Below, piece by piece: positions 1 to 8,000 of a stretch of DNA of 35,340 nucleotides. This DNA is from Deltaproteobacteria bacterium. GTDB lineage: Bacteria > Desulfobacterota > Dissulfuribacteria > Dissulfuribacterales > QOAL01. The position numbers were made by a program, and so were the translations under genes. The DNA lies in the NCBI GenBank assembly GCA_024275145.1, contig JAJRZR010000071.1, positions 1 to 35,340 on the forward strand. The letters run 5' to 3'. Within the stretch, counting starts at the first letter, position 1; each line of letters starts with the position of its first letter. The notes below the pieces were generated by a model. That model was not told the DNA's origin and searched no databases. It saw only the letters and a program-made list of their open reading frames with translations.

Positions 1-291
1 CAGGGGGCTGAAGGTCTTGTCCAGGATACTGTTCCACCCCATGAGGATGCCCATAATCAGCCCTGCGATAGAGCCTGCGCAAAAGCCGATCAGGACCCTG
101 GTCAGGCTGCTGAAAAAATTGGCTGTCAGGATCCCGCTGACAGTCAATTCATAGAATTGTTGCATGACCTCCGAAAAGGGAGGAAAGAAAAACCGGCCCG
201 GAATCAGATGAAAACGGGCCGCGGCCTCCCACAGGACGACAAATGCAACCACAGGCAACAGACCCTGGCCCAGCCTCATCCGCCTTTTCAT
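1..291 (-). CDS. ABC transporter permease, SsuC/TauC type (N-terminal part)
   Basis: Inner-membrane permease of an ABC importer of the nitrate/sulfonate/taurine class, cut by the window edge after 97 codons. The visible part starts MKRRMRLGQGLLPVVAF, has a first membrane helix (about residues 10-25), then the segment FFFPPFSEVMQQFYELTVSG and the beginning of the permease core (SSLTRVLIGFCAGSIAGLIMG) typical of SsuC/TauC proteins. Its ATG overlaps the stop codon of the upstream binding-protein gene in an ATGA arrangement (288-291), so the two are translationally coupled. The substrate cannot be read from sequence. The ATPase gene is expected just outside the window. Confidence 0.85.
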   Translation of the reverse strand, partial: MKRRMRLGQGLLPVVAFVVLWEAAARFHLIPGRFFFPPFSEVMQQFYELTVSGILTANFFSSLTRVLIGFCAGSIAGLIMGILMGWNSILDKTFSPL

Positions 292-1304
292 TTCATGAAC
301 TCCAGGTCCAGGACATCTTCAGCCCTAAAGCCCTTTTTCAGATATCCAAGTCTTACCAGATAATCGATTACCTCCTGGACCATCTCTGGATCGACTGAGG
401 TCGTATATTCCATTCGGGCCATGGAGGCCTCAAGTACTTCAGGGGCCATCTCGAATCCAGCAGCCGCCTTGACCGCCTTGGCAGGAAAGACCTTTTCACC
501 GGTCAATGACAACTCCCTGGCCAGGATTTGGGCCGATTCGTGTGGATGCTGGTTGATCCAGTCAGTGGCCTTCCTGGTCACCCTTACAAGTGCCCTGACC
601 TTGTCCAGATGTTCCTTGATCAATTCCTCTTTTACCACCAGGACGCTTCCCTGCATGTTGGGCCACAGGTCCCTGGCAGTAAGCAACATCCTGAAACCAT
701 AGTCCGTGGCCATGGTAGCCCACTGCTCCGGAAGAAAAGCAGCGTCCAATTGCCCCGTCTCTATGGCAAGCAGCTGCCTCGGGGGATTCATCCGCTGTAC
801 CTTGTTCAGTATCCTGGATGAATCCAGGCCAAACCGGTCAATGGCCTTGTGAAGCAGGACGTCCACTGCCCCTCCTTCCCTGACACAGCCGATCCGTATG
901 CCAGGCCCTTCCAGGTCTTTTATTACCTTTATTTTCCGGGGATCGACTACCAGGCCGTAGCCATACCTGTGGGTCCCTGCAACAATCCTTATTGGCACCC
1001 CGGCATTGGCATAGCAATTGAGGGCAGGCACCAGGCATATGTACGCTGCCTGGATGTCTCCTCTGGCCAGGGCCGCGGCCAAGGCCATGCCAGTTACATA
1101 ACTTTCATAAGCGGATAGCCTCAGCCCTTGATCCCTGAACCAGCCCTTATTGCGGGCCACATAGGCGCTGGCTGCATGGTCCATGAACTCTACCGCCATG
1201 CCTATGGGCTGCCCGTCCCGGGCGGCGAGGCAAAAAGGTGTATAGGAAAGAAACAACCCTGCCAGAAGTGGCATCAGTATTCCAAGATCTGGCAGCCTTT
1301 TCAT
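288..1304 (-). CDS. ABC transporter solute-binding protein, NMT1/SsuA family
   Basis: A 338-residue periplasmic binding protein that should deliver a small organic or anionic ligand to the permease encoded directly downstream. It has an N-terminal signal peptide (MKRLPDLGILMPLLAGLFLS, cleavage near CLAA) followed by the NMT1/SsuA-like fold: the 'YVARNKGWFRDQGL' segment near residue 50 is the hallmark in which the protein recognises the ligand pocket start, and 'AALARGDIQAAY' follows. A strong Shine-Dalgarno (AGGAGGA, 7 nt spacing) fixes the ATG at 1304. It lies 26 nt after the porin gene and overlaps the permease gene by 4 nt, so all three are probably one transcript. Sulfonate, nitrate, bicarbonate and thiamine-precursor importers use the same fold, so the ligand is open. 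Confidence 0.88.
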   Translation of the reverse strand: MKRLPDLGILMPLLAGLFLSYTPFCLAARDGQPIGMAVEFMDHAASAYVARNKGWFRDQGLRLSAYESYVTGMALAAALARGDIQAAYICLVPALNCYANAGVPIRIVAGTHRYGYGLVVDPRKIKVIKDLEGPGIRIGCVREGGAVDVLLHKAIDRFGLDSSRILNKVQRMNPPRQLLAIETGQLDAAFLPEQWATMATDYGFRMLLTARDLWPNMQGSVLVVKEELIKEHLDKVRALVRVTRKATDWINQHPHESAQILARELSLTGEKVFPAKAVKAAAGFEMAPEVLEASMARMEYTTSVDPEMVQEVIDYLVRLGYLKKGFRAEDVLDLEFMK

Positions 1305-1330
1305 TATTGATTCCTCCTGGTTAATCCCTG

Positions 1331-2686
1331 TTACAGACTGGCTCTGCTAAAACGGTAGTGAAATTGGAGAAAACCCCAGTCGGCCTGGGTATCCTCAGCC
1401 ATCCTTTTGACAAATCTCCCCGGCCAGAAATGGCCATAACCAAATTGTACCTCCAGGCCATTGAAAGGGGTGGACCACCTGCCGGTAACATCAAATTCCC
1501 AGCCAAGGTCCTTGCCGGATCGTCCACTCCTGTCCCTGTAGAGCCTTTGGTTCAGGTACCAGGCATCCCTGGCCTCGGCCAGCCAGAACTTGTGTAACCC
1601 GGTCTTGAATCCAAGTCTCTCCCGCGGCTTGAATTCCAGGTTGATCTGCACGTCCTGAAGGTTTTTCCAGTCCATGAGATTCATCCTGCCGTACATCTTG
1701 TCCCGTGCCCCGAATACCCCGTCAAAAGTACCCTTGTCCCTGTCTATGGGGTTTCTGTCGCCAGATGCATAGGAAAACTCAATGCTTGCACGAGGTCTCC
1801 AGGGTATCCCCGCGGGCTTGTATCCAGCCATAATATGATAGCCGTAAGCCTCCAGATCATCGTGGGCCCAGTGGCCTGATTGCCAGACAAAGGTAAGATC
1901 ATAATCAAATCCAGGCAGGGGTTCGGAATACGTACGCAAGCCATAATAGTTTGAAGCAAAATCACCGAATTTGCTGTCCTCACCCCTGAAATTGTCGTGG
2001 TTGTCAAATTTTCTGACCATAAACGGCTCCAGGTAAAGGATCCTTTTCTCCACTGGCAGGCGGAAATGGCTATAAACCGCCACGCATCCGAAAAAGTGGC
2101 GGTGGTCCAGGGTGAGCCTTTCCGGGTCATGGACGATATTTTTGCCATAAAAGGCATCTATGAAGTTTTCACTGTATTTATATGAAACCTTGACTGCATC
2201 CCAGATATATCTTCCTGTATTCCCCCATTCGCCTGGACCAAAGATTCTCTTGTCCCCATAGGCTATAATCTGTCTGCCAGCCTTAAGGCTGAGTCTGTAG
2301 TTGAAGAGATTTTTCAACTCAAGATAGGTATCAAAGGGTTCCCAGTAGTCCTTGTTGGGATTGTGATAGAGTCCTAGTCGCGAATTATAGAAGGCATGGT
2401 CGGGAAGAGCGACATTATAGGCCCTGGAGTCCTGGACCCCTGCTGAAAGATATATGTTTTTGCCTGGTTGATAACCAACGATAAACCTGATCCTCTGAAG
2501 GAGGAAACCGTTGTTTGCCTTGCCATAGGCTGGATATTTTCCATAATATTTTTGATTGAATCTATTTTCATATTCCCATCTGTACCTTATATCTGCCTTG
2601 ATACCTACCAATCTGTCTGCTGCAGCTGCAGAAGATACGCTTGTCAAAAGAAGCAGAAAAACAGTCAACGTACCTTTTTTCCTCAT
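1331..2686 (-). CDS. Outer-membrane porin, alginate-export family
   Basis: A 451-residue exported protein with a clear signal peptide (MRKKGTLTVFLLLLTSVSSAAAA) and the aromatic, alternating beta-strand pattern of an outer-membrane barrel that ends in a phenylalanine-rich strand (FHYRFSRASL). The body ('DIRYRWEYENRFNQKYYG', 'LSLKAGRQIIAYGDKRIFGPGEWGN', 'FDAVKVSY'-like strands) matches the alginate_exp group of porins (PF13372), which in many deltaproteobacteria are general channels unrelated to alginate. The frame is open for another 65 codons upstream, but the ATG at 2686 is preceded by GGAGGG at good spacing and begins the signal peptide. It sits between modC and the binding-protein gene, so it may bring the ligand of either importer across the outer membrane; this is inference. 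Confidence 0.82.
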   Translation of the reverse strand: MRKKGTLTVFLLLLTSVSSAAAADRLVGIKADIRYRWEYENRFNQKYYGKYPAYGKANNGFLLQRIRFIVGYQPGKNIYLSAGVQDSRAYNVALPDHAFYNSRLGLYHNPNKDYWEPFDTYLELKNLFNYRLSLKAGRQIIAYGDKRIFGPGEWGNTGRYIWDAVKVSYKYSENFIDAFYGKNIVHDPERLTLDHRHFFGCVAVYSHFRLPVEKRILYLEPFMVRKFDNHDNFRGEDSKFGDFASNYYGLRTYSEPLPGFDYDLTFVWQSGHWAHDDLEAYGYHIMAGYKPAGIPWRPRASIEFSYASGDRNPIDRDKGTFDGVFGARDKMYGRMNLMDWKNLQDVQINLEFKPRERLGFKTGLHKFWLAEARDAWYLNQRLYRDRSGRSGKDLGWEFDVTGRWSTPFNGLEVQFGYGHFWPGRFVKRMAEDTQADWGFLQFHYRFSRASL

Positions 2687-2808
2687 GACTGCCCTCCAGA
2701 TTCTTCCAATGGTTATACCCTCTGGGGCATAACGGTTGATCCAACGAGGTCCTTGGATGTTATCAAGCCAACTAAGCCTTGGGGTGGATGTTATACCAAT
2801 TTTTTCTT

Positions 2809-3507
2809 TTATCCAGCAGACTGGTATGCGGTGTTCGTACATACCCCGTTTTGCCAGATGGATAAAAAACGGGATAGCCAATCCGGGGCCGTTTTCCCCT
2901 GCTCAATGGGTAGAATGTCGTCGGCCAGGAAGCGGGCTTCGTAGAGGTCGTGGGTTACAAGAACAACCGGTATAGAAAGTTGATTTTTTAGTGATTTCAA
3001 GTCGTTTCTCAACTTCATCCTGGTAGCCACGTCAAGGGCCGAGAAGGGTTCATCCAGCAGAAGCACCCCGGGTTTTCTGGCAAGTGCCTGGGCCAGGGCC
3101 ACCCTTTGCCGTTCTCCTCCTGAAAGTTGGTGAGGCCTGCGCCTTCTCAGGTGCCGAATTCCGAACAGCTCCATCAGGTTCTCTACCACACTTTCATCTA
3201 CGCCGGCAAAGGCGATATTTTTTTCCACTGTCAGGTGGGGAAAGAGGCTGTATTCCTGGAATACGTAGCCGAGTTTCCTTCCTTGGGGTGGAAGCCAAAT
3301 CCCTTTTCCGGTATCGCTCCATATTGTGTTGTTACAGACGATCAAGCCTTCATCTGGTCGTTCAAGACCGGCGATCAGGCGTATTATGGTGGTCTTGCCT
3401 GCGCCAGAGGGACCCACAAGCGCAATAAGCCTGCCACTAGAGCATGAAAAGGAGATATCCAGGTCAAATTCCTTGAGTCTCTTAAATATTTTTACATCAA
3501 GAGCCAT
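2809..3507 (-). CDS. modC: Molybdate-type ABC transporter ATPase lacking the TOBE domain
   Basis: Cytoplasmic ATPase that would power the ModB permease. Walker A (GPSGAGKTT, near residue 34), the Q-loop (GYVFQEYSLFPHL), the signature LSGGERQRVALAQALARKP and Walker B LLLDEPFSALD, with the switch histidine in LVTHD, are all intact. At about 232 residues it is far shorter than usual ModC (about 350): the C-terminal TOBE/Mop molybdate-sensing domain is absent and the protein ends shortly after the ATPase core. Two ATGs are possible (3513 and 3507); the second has AAAGGA at normal spacing and is used here. The gene overlaps the end of modB by 11 nt. Assignment to molybdate rests on the adjacent modA and modB. 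Confidence 0.85.
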   Translation of the reverse strand: MALDVKIFKRLKEFDLDISFSCSSGRLIALVGPSGAGKTTIIRLIAGLERPDEGLIVCNNTIWSDTGKGIWLPPQGRKLGYVFQEYSLFPHLTVEKNIAFAGVDESVVENLMELFGIRHLRRRRPHQLSGGERQRVALAQALARKPGVLLLDEPFSALDVATRMKLRNDLKSLKNQLSIPVVLVTHDLYEARFLADDILPIEQGKTAPDWLSRFLSIWQNGVCTNTAYQSAG

Positions 3508-4162
3508 GTCCATTCCTTTGATTCAGTATGTTTACTATCACTAGTACCAGGTAGCTTATCACTGCCAGGGCAAGGGAAAGCATGTTGGCCTCCCTGTACC
3601 TCAGCGCCTCGACATATTCATAAATGGCTATGGATGCCACCTTTGTCTTACCGGGGATGCTCCCTCCAACCATCAAGACCACTCCGAATTCTCCCATTGT
3701 GTGGGCAAATGTCAGGATTGCCGCCACCAGTATGCCGCCCAGGCTGTTTGGGATTATGACCCTGTAAAAGGTCTGGAGGCGTGAACATCCCAGTACGTAG
3801 GCCGACTCGATCATCCTGTGATCGATCTTTTCGAAGGCCGCCTTGAGTGGTTGCGCGGCAAAGGGGAAGCTGTATACCAGAGATGCCAAGACTATCCCCG
3901 TAAACGTAAAACAGAGACGTTGGCCGGTAAGATCTTCCCAAAACCGGCCCATTACACCATTTGGTCCCATGACAACCAGCAGATAAAAACCCAGTACGGT
4001 GGGGGGCATCACCAGCGGTAGGCTTATTAGGGCCTCCACATAGGGCCGTGCCGGGAAACGGAAATAGGCGCAGCAATAGGCAACCGGCGCAGCAACGAAC
4101 AGCAGCATCGTAGTCGTGATGAGGGCCAGTTTGGCTGAGAGATACAGGGGAAGGGTATCCAT
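3497..4162 (-). CDS. modB: Molybdate ABC transporter permease
   Basis: A 221-residue inner-membrane permease, the normal length for ModB, with about five or six membrane helices. Family marks include the N-terminal 'LPLYLSAKLALITT' helix, 'LISLPLVMPPTVLGFYLL' and the cytoplasmic coupling (EAA) loop 'ESAYVLGCSRLQTFYRVIIPNSLGGI' followed by 'FAHTMGEFGVVLMVGGSIPGKT', which is very characteristic of molybdate permeases. The start lies 7 nt after the modA stop with no clear ribosome-binding site, so translation is probably coupled to modA. It pairs with ModC to form the membrane part of the importer. Confidence 0.93.
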   Translation of the reverse strand: MDTLPLYLSAKLALITTTMLLFVAAPVAYCCAYFRFPARPYVEALISLPLVMPPTVLGFYLLVVMGPNGVMGRFWEDLTGQRLCFTFTGIVLASLVYSFPFAAQPLKAAFEKIDHRMIESAYVLGCSRLQTFYRVIIPNSLGGILVAAILTFAHTMGEFGVVLMVGGSIPGKTKVASIAIYEYVEALRYREANMLSLALAVISYLVLVIVNILNQRNGHGS

Positions 4163-4168
4163 TTTCGG

Positions 4169-4918
4169 CTATCTATACCCATATTTCCTCAATATGGGTT
4201 TTACCTCCCCGGAAGTCAGAAACCTGAGGAACCGCTTGGCCGCCACCTTGTTTTTCGCCATCTTCAGGATGCAGGCCTCCTGGGTAATAGCCGGGGCCTC
4301 TGGAAGCGGCCACCAGCAACCCTTCTTGCCATCATTCGATAAGGCATATGAAAGGGCCGTGAAACCAACATCTGCCCCTCCCATTTCGGCATACTGAAAG
4401 GCCTGGCCAACTGATTGGGCGAAAATCAATCTGGAAGCCACCTTCTTCCAGATGCCTGTTTTCTTAAGCGCCCTGGACGCCGCATCTCCATAGGGCGCGG
4501 TTTCCGGATTCGAGATACTGATCTTTTTGATACTGTTTTTGGCCAATACAGCCTTCCATGCTTGCTCGCTACATAGGTCCCTGATCCCGGTCCACAATAC
4601 CGCCTGACCCCGGGCATATACGACGGGTTTTTCAACAAGCCCTTCCTTGTAAAGGATGTCCGGCCTTCGACAATCGGCCGCCAGGAAGACATCAAAGGGT
4701 GCCCCGTTCTTGATCTGGGCATAAAATTTTCCTGTGGAAGAATAGGTGGGTTTTAATACTATCCCAGTTTTCTTGACAAAAATGTCAACTAATTCCTCCA
4801 TTGGTTCTACAAAATTGGCCGCCACCGCTATATCAAGGCCTTGGGCTCCTGCTACGCCTACAGGATTACTAGCCGATAATACAAGGATAAAAAAACACAG
4901 GATCCAAAGATTCTTCAT
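4169..4918 (-). CDS. modA: Molybdate-binding periplasmic protein
   Basis: A 249-residue periplasmic protein that captures molybdate (or tungstate) for ModBC. The signal peptide MKNLWILCFFILVLSASNPVGVAGA is followed by 'LDIAVAANFVEPMEELVDIF', 'YSSTGKFYAQIKNGAPFDVFLAAD' and 'ISNPETAPYGDAASRAL', which are the standard ModA blocks that build the oxyanion pocket (the SSTG and AADxxRP segments). The ATG at 4918 has GGAGG upstream; a longer open frame to 4978 exists but would place extra residues before the signal peptide. It is the first gene of the modABC-porin-importer series, and molybdate uptake fits an anaerobe that uses molybdopterin or tungstopterin enzymes. Confidence 0.93.
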   Translation of the reverse strand: MKNLWILCFFILVLSASNPVGVAGAQGLDIAVAANFVEPMEELVDIFVKKTGIVLKPTYSSTGKFYAQIKNGAPFDVFLAADCRRPDILYKEGLVEKPVVYARGQAVLWTGIRDLCSEQAWKAVLAKNSIKKISISNPETAPYGDAASRALKKTGIWKKVASRLIFAQSVGQAFQYAEMGGADVGFTALSYALSNDGKKGCWWPLPEAPAITQEACILKMAKNKVAAKRFLRFLTSGEVKPILRKYGYR

Positions 4919-4976
4919 AAGTAGGCCTCCTCTTATCTGTTTGTTATACGAGCATGGCAATATATATACCAAAAGC

Positions 4977-5004
4977 ATTATACCCCAGAGGGAATAACGA
5001 TCAA
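4977..5004 (-). promoter_or_regulatory. Likely sigma-70 promoter of the mod operon
   Basis: On the minus strand a perfect -10 hexamer TATAAT (4977-4982) is preceded at 16 nt by TTGATC (4999-5004), a 4/6 match to -35. Transcription would start near 4970, about 50 nt before the modA ATG. The leader then contains an AT-rich stretch (TATATATA near 4951-4959 and GTATAAC near 4942) that resembles the halves of a ModE operator, but the spacing is wrong for the E. coli consensus, so molybdate control by ModE is only a possibility. Confidence 0.55.
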
Positions 5005-5039
5005 GAAAAAAATATGTAATAATCCTGTAACCGGCTACG

Positions 5040-8000
5040 TTACATAAGAATGTTGTTTGTTATATCCGCACCCAGTTGCAGGAACTCCTTTAACGCCCGG
5101 GCGGTATGGGTATCTTTATTCAACAGCCTGTGAACAGGCCCTTGGAATAGCAGATGTCCGCCGGCATCACCCCCTTCGGGGCCAAGGTCGATTACCCAGT
5201 CTACCTGTTTTATCACCTCCAGGTTGTGTTCTATGATTAGCACCGTGTCCCCCCGTTCTACCAGCGCCTGGATGAGTTTCATCAGCCTTGCGACATCTGC
5301 CATGTGCAGTCCGGTGGAAGGTTCGTCCAGGATATAAAGGGTCTTACCCCTTCTTCCCCTTATGAATTCGGCTGCAAGTTTTATCCGTTGGGCCTCGCCG
5401 CCTGACAGGCTAGGGCTTGCCTGCCCCAGGGTGAGGTAGCCAAGCCCTAGCCCGCACAGCACCTCGAGTCCCCTGGCCAGGGCCGGTACCGCTTTGAAGA
5501 ATTCCCTTGCCTCCTCCATGGTCATGTCCAGTACCTGCGCAATGTTGCGGCCCTTGTAGCGTATCGAGAGGGTCTGCTCGTTGTAGCGGTTTCCGCCGCA
5601 TACCTCACAGGGGATGTAGACCCCAGGCAGGAATTTCATCTCCACCTTCAGCCTTCCCTGTCCCTTGCAGGCCCCGCATCTGCCTTCCTTGGTGTTGAAT
5701 GAGAATCGCCCCGCTTCCCATCCTTTGCTCCTGGATGCAGGTAGACCGGCAAAAAGGTTCCGGATGTGATCCATGAGCCCTACATAGGTGGCAGGGGTGG
5801 ATCTTGGGGTCCTGCCTATGGGACAATGGTCCACTACCAGCACCCTGGACAGGTCATTGTATCCTTCCAGGCCCTTCAGACAGTGGAGTCGCCTTTCCTC
5901 CACTGGTCTCTTGGAACGGGACAGTGCGGTTTCCAGGTTCCTGTGCAACACATCCATCACCAGGGTGGACTTTCCGGAGCCGGATACCCCGGTCACCCCG
6001 GTGAGGGCAGAAAGGGGGATCTTGACATCGATCCCCTTGAGATTTCTGGCCATGGCCCCATTTAGCTCCAGAAAGCCCCTGGGTTCCCTGTGCCTGGATG
6101 TTATCCTGTACCGGTTGTTGTCCTGCAGGGCGGAGGCGGTGAGTGATTCCCTGGCATTTTTGATCCCCCTGGGCGGGCCGGCATAGACCACCTTTCCGCC
6201 GGTCCTTCCGCCTCCAGGGCCAAGGTCCACCAGGAAGTCTGCGGCCTTGATGCATTCTTCGTCGTGTTCTACCACAAGCACCGTGTTGCCCTTGTCCCTT
6301 AGCCTCGAGAGGGCACGGAGTAACATGCGGTTATCCCTGGGATGCAGGCCAATAGTGGGCTCATCCAGGACATAACATACCCCTGAGAGATTGGAGCCTA
6401 GTTGGGCACAGATCCTTACCCTCTGCGCCTCCCCCTCTGATAATGTATGCCCTCCCCTGGAAAGGGAGAGATAGGATAGGCCCACATCGCACAGGAATGA
6501 CAGCCTGGAGGCGGCCTCCGAAACCAGCATGGTGGCCGGGCTACTGGTGTCTTCGTGAAACTCGCACTGGTTCAGGAATGTGAGGGCATCTGCAGCAGGC
6601 ATGGCGCATAAGGTACCTATGTCCATGCCCTTTATCCTGAAGGCAAGGGCCTCTGGCTTGAGCCTTGTACCAAGGCACTCCGGGCAGGTGCGTCCGTTGA
6701 TTTCCCCTAAGCCCTCACATCTGGGGCATGCCCCGGCCTCGGTATTGAAGGAGAAGAGCAATGGGTCAGGTGAAGGAAGGGATATATTACACTTGGGACA
6801 GGAAAGGCGGCGGCTCAAAAAGAGTTCCCCTCTGCGGCCCATCACCACCAGTTCCCCGCCACCTTCGTCCAGGGCCATGGAAATGGCCTTTGCCAGCCCC
6901 TCCATGTTGCCTTTGTTTATCAGCCTCCTTGCAACACACACCTCCACGGTGTGCTCTTTGAACCTGGAAAGGCTGGGTATCGGCGTTAGTTCCTGGAGCC
7001 TGCCGTCTATGCGTACCAGGCTGAAACCTGCCTTGGCAGCGGCTTCTAGTACCGGTCTGTGTAGGCCCTTACGTCTTTTGACCTTGGGTGCCAAAAACAG
7101 GACTTCCTCTCCATGGAACCGTTCAATCACCCTGCCAGCCATGTCCCCAGGCGCCCTTCCGGAGAGCATTTCACCGCACGTGGGGCAATAGGGCTTTCCG
7201 GCCCTGGCATAGAGAAGGCGCAGGTAGTGGTAGGCCTCTGTGAGCGTGCCCACGGTGGAGCGGGGCCCGGTCCTGCTGGTCCGTTGTTCGATGGCAACGG
7301 TGGGGGGAAGTCCGGTGAGTATGTCTACCTCAGGCTGTTCGTATAGTTTGAGGAATTGGCGGACGTAGGCCGGCAGGCTCTCTATGTAGCGGCGCTGGCC
7401 CTCGGCGAAGATGATGTCGAAGGCAAGGGTTGATTTTCCAGAACCTGAGATCCCAGTTATCACGGTAAGGCACTTTCTGGGTATCTCCAGCGAGATGTCC
7501 TTTAGGTTATGATGCCTGGCCCCTTCCATGTGGATGCCGCATGGAGGCTGGGGTAGGTTTCTATTTGTCTTGTATTGGCTGCTATCTACTCCTCCCTTGC
7601 CTTCCAGGTAACGGCTGAGCCAGCGTCCGGTTGCCGATTCTTTTATATCCAGGATGCCATCCACCGGCCCCTGGTATACGAGCCGTCCTCCCAGGGTGCC
7701 TCCTCCAGGGCCAAGATCCACTACCCAGTCGGCGGATCTCAAGACCTCCATGTGGTGCTCCACCAGAACCACTGTATGCCCCTTGTCCCTTAGCATGGCA
7801 AGGGCCTGTAACAACCGGGAGACGTCCTCCATGTGCAGTCCAACCGTTGGTTCGTCCAGGAGGAAAAGCGCGTTTTTACCTTGGGGCAGGAAGAGTTCCC
7901 TTGCAATCTTGAGCCGCTGGGATTCCCCTCCCGAAAGGGTGCTTAGAGGCTGGCCTAACCTGAGGTAGCCAAGGCCTACCCGCCTGGCCTGCTCGAGCCT

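Noticed and set aside
2687-2881. 65 extra codons upstream in the porin frame
   Set aside because: They overlap modC, lack family likeness, and would precede a good signal peptide and ribosome-binding site at 2686.
4940-4960. ModE operator in the modA leader
   Set aside because: Half-sites resemble the consensus but their spacing is about 13 instead of 6, so it is mentioned only as a possibility under the promoter.
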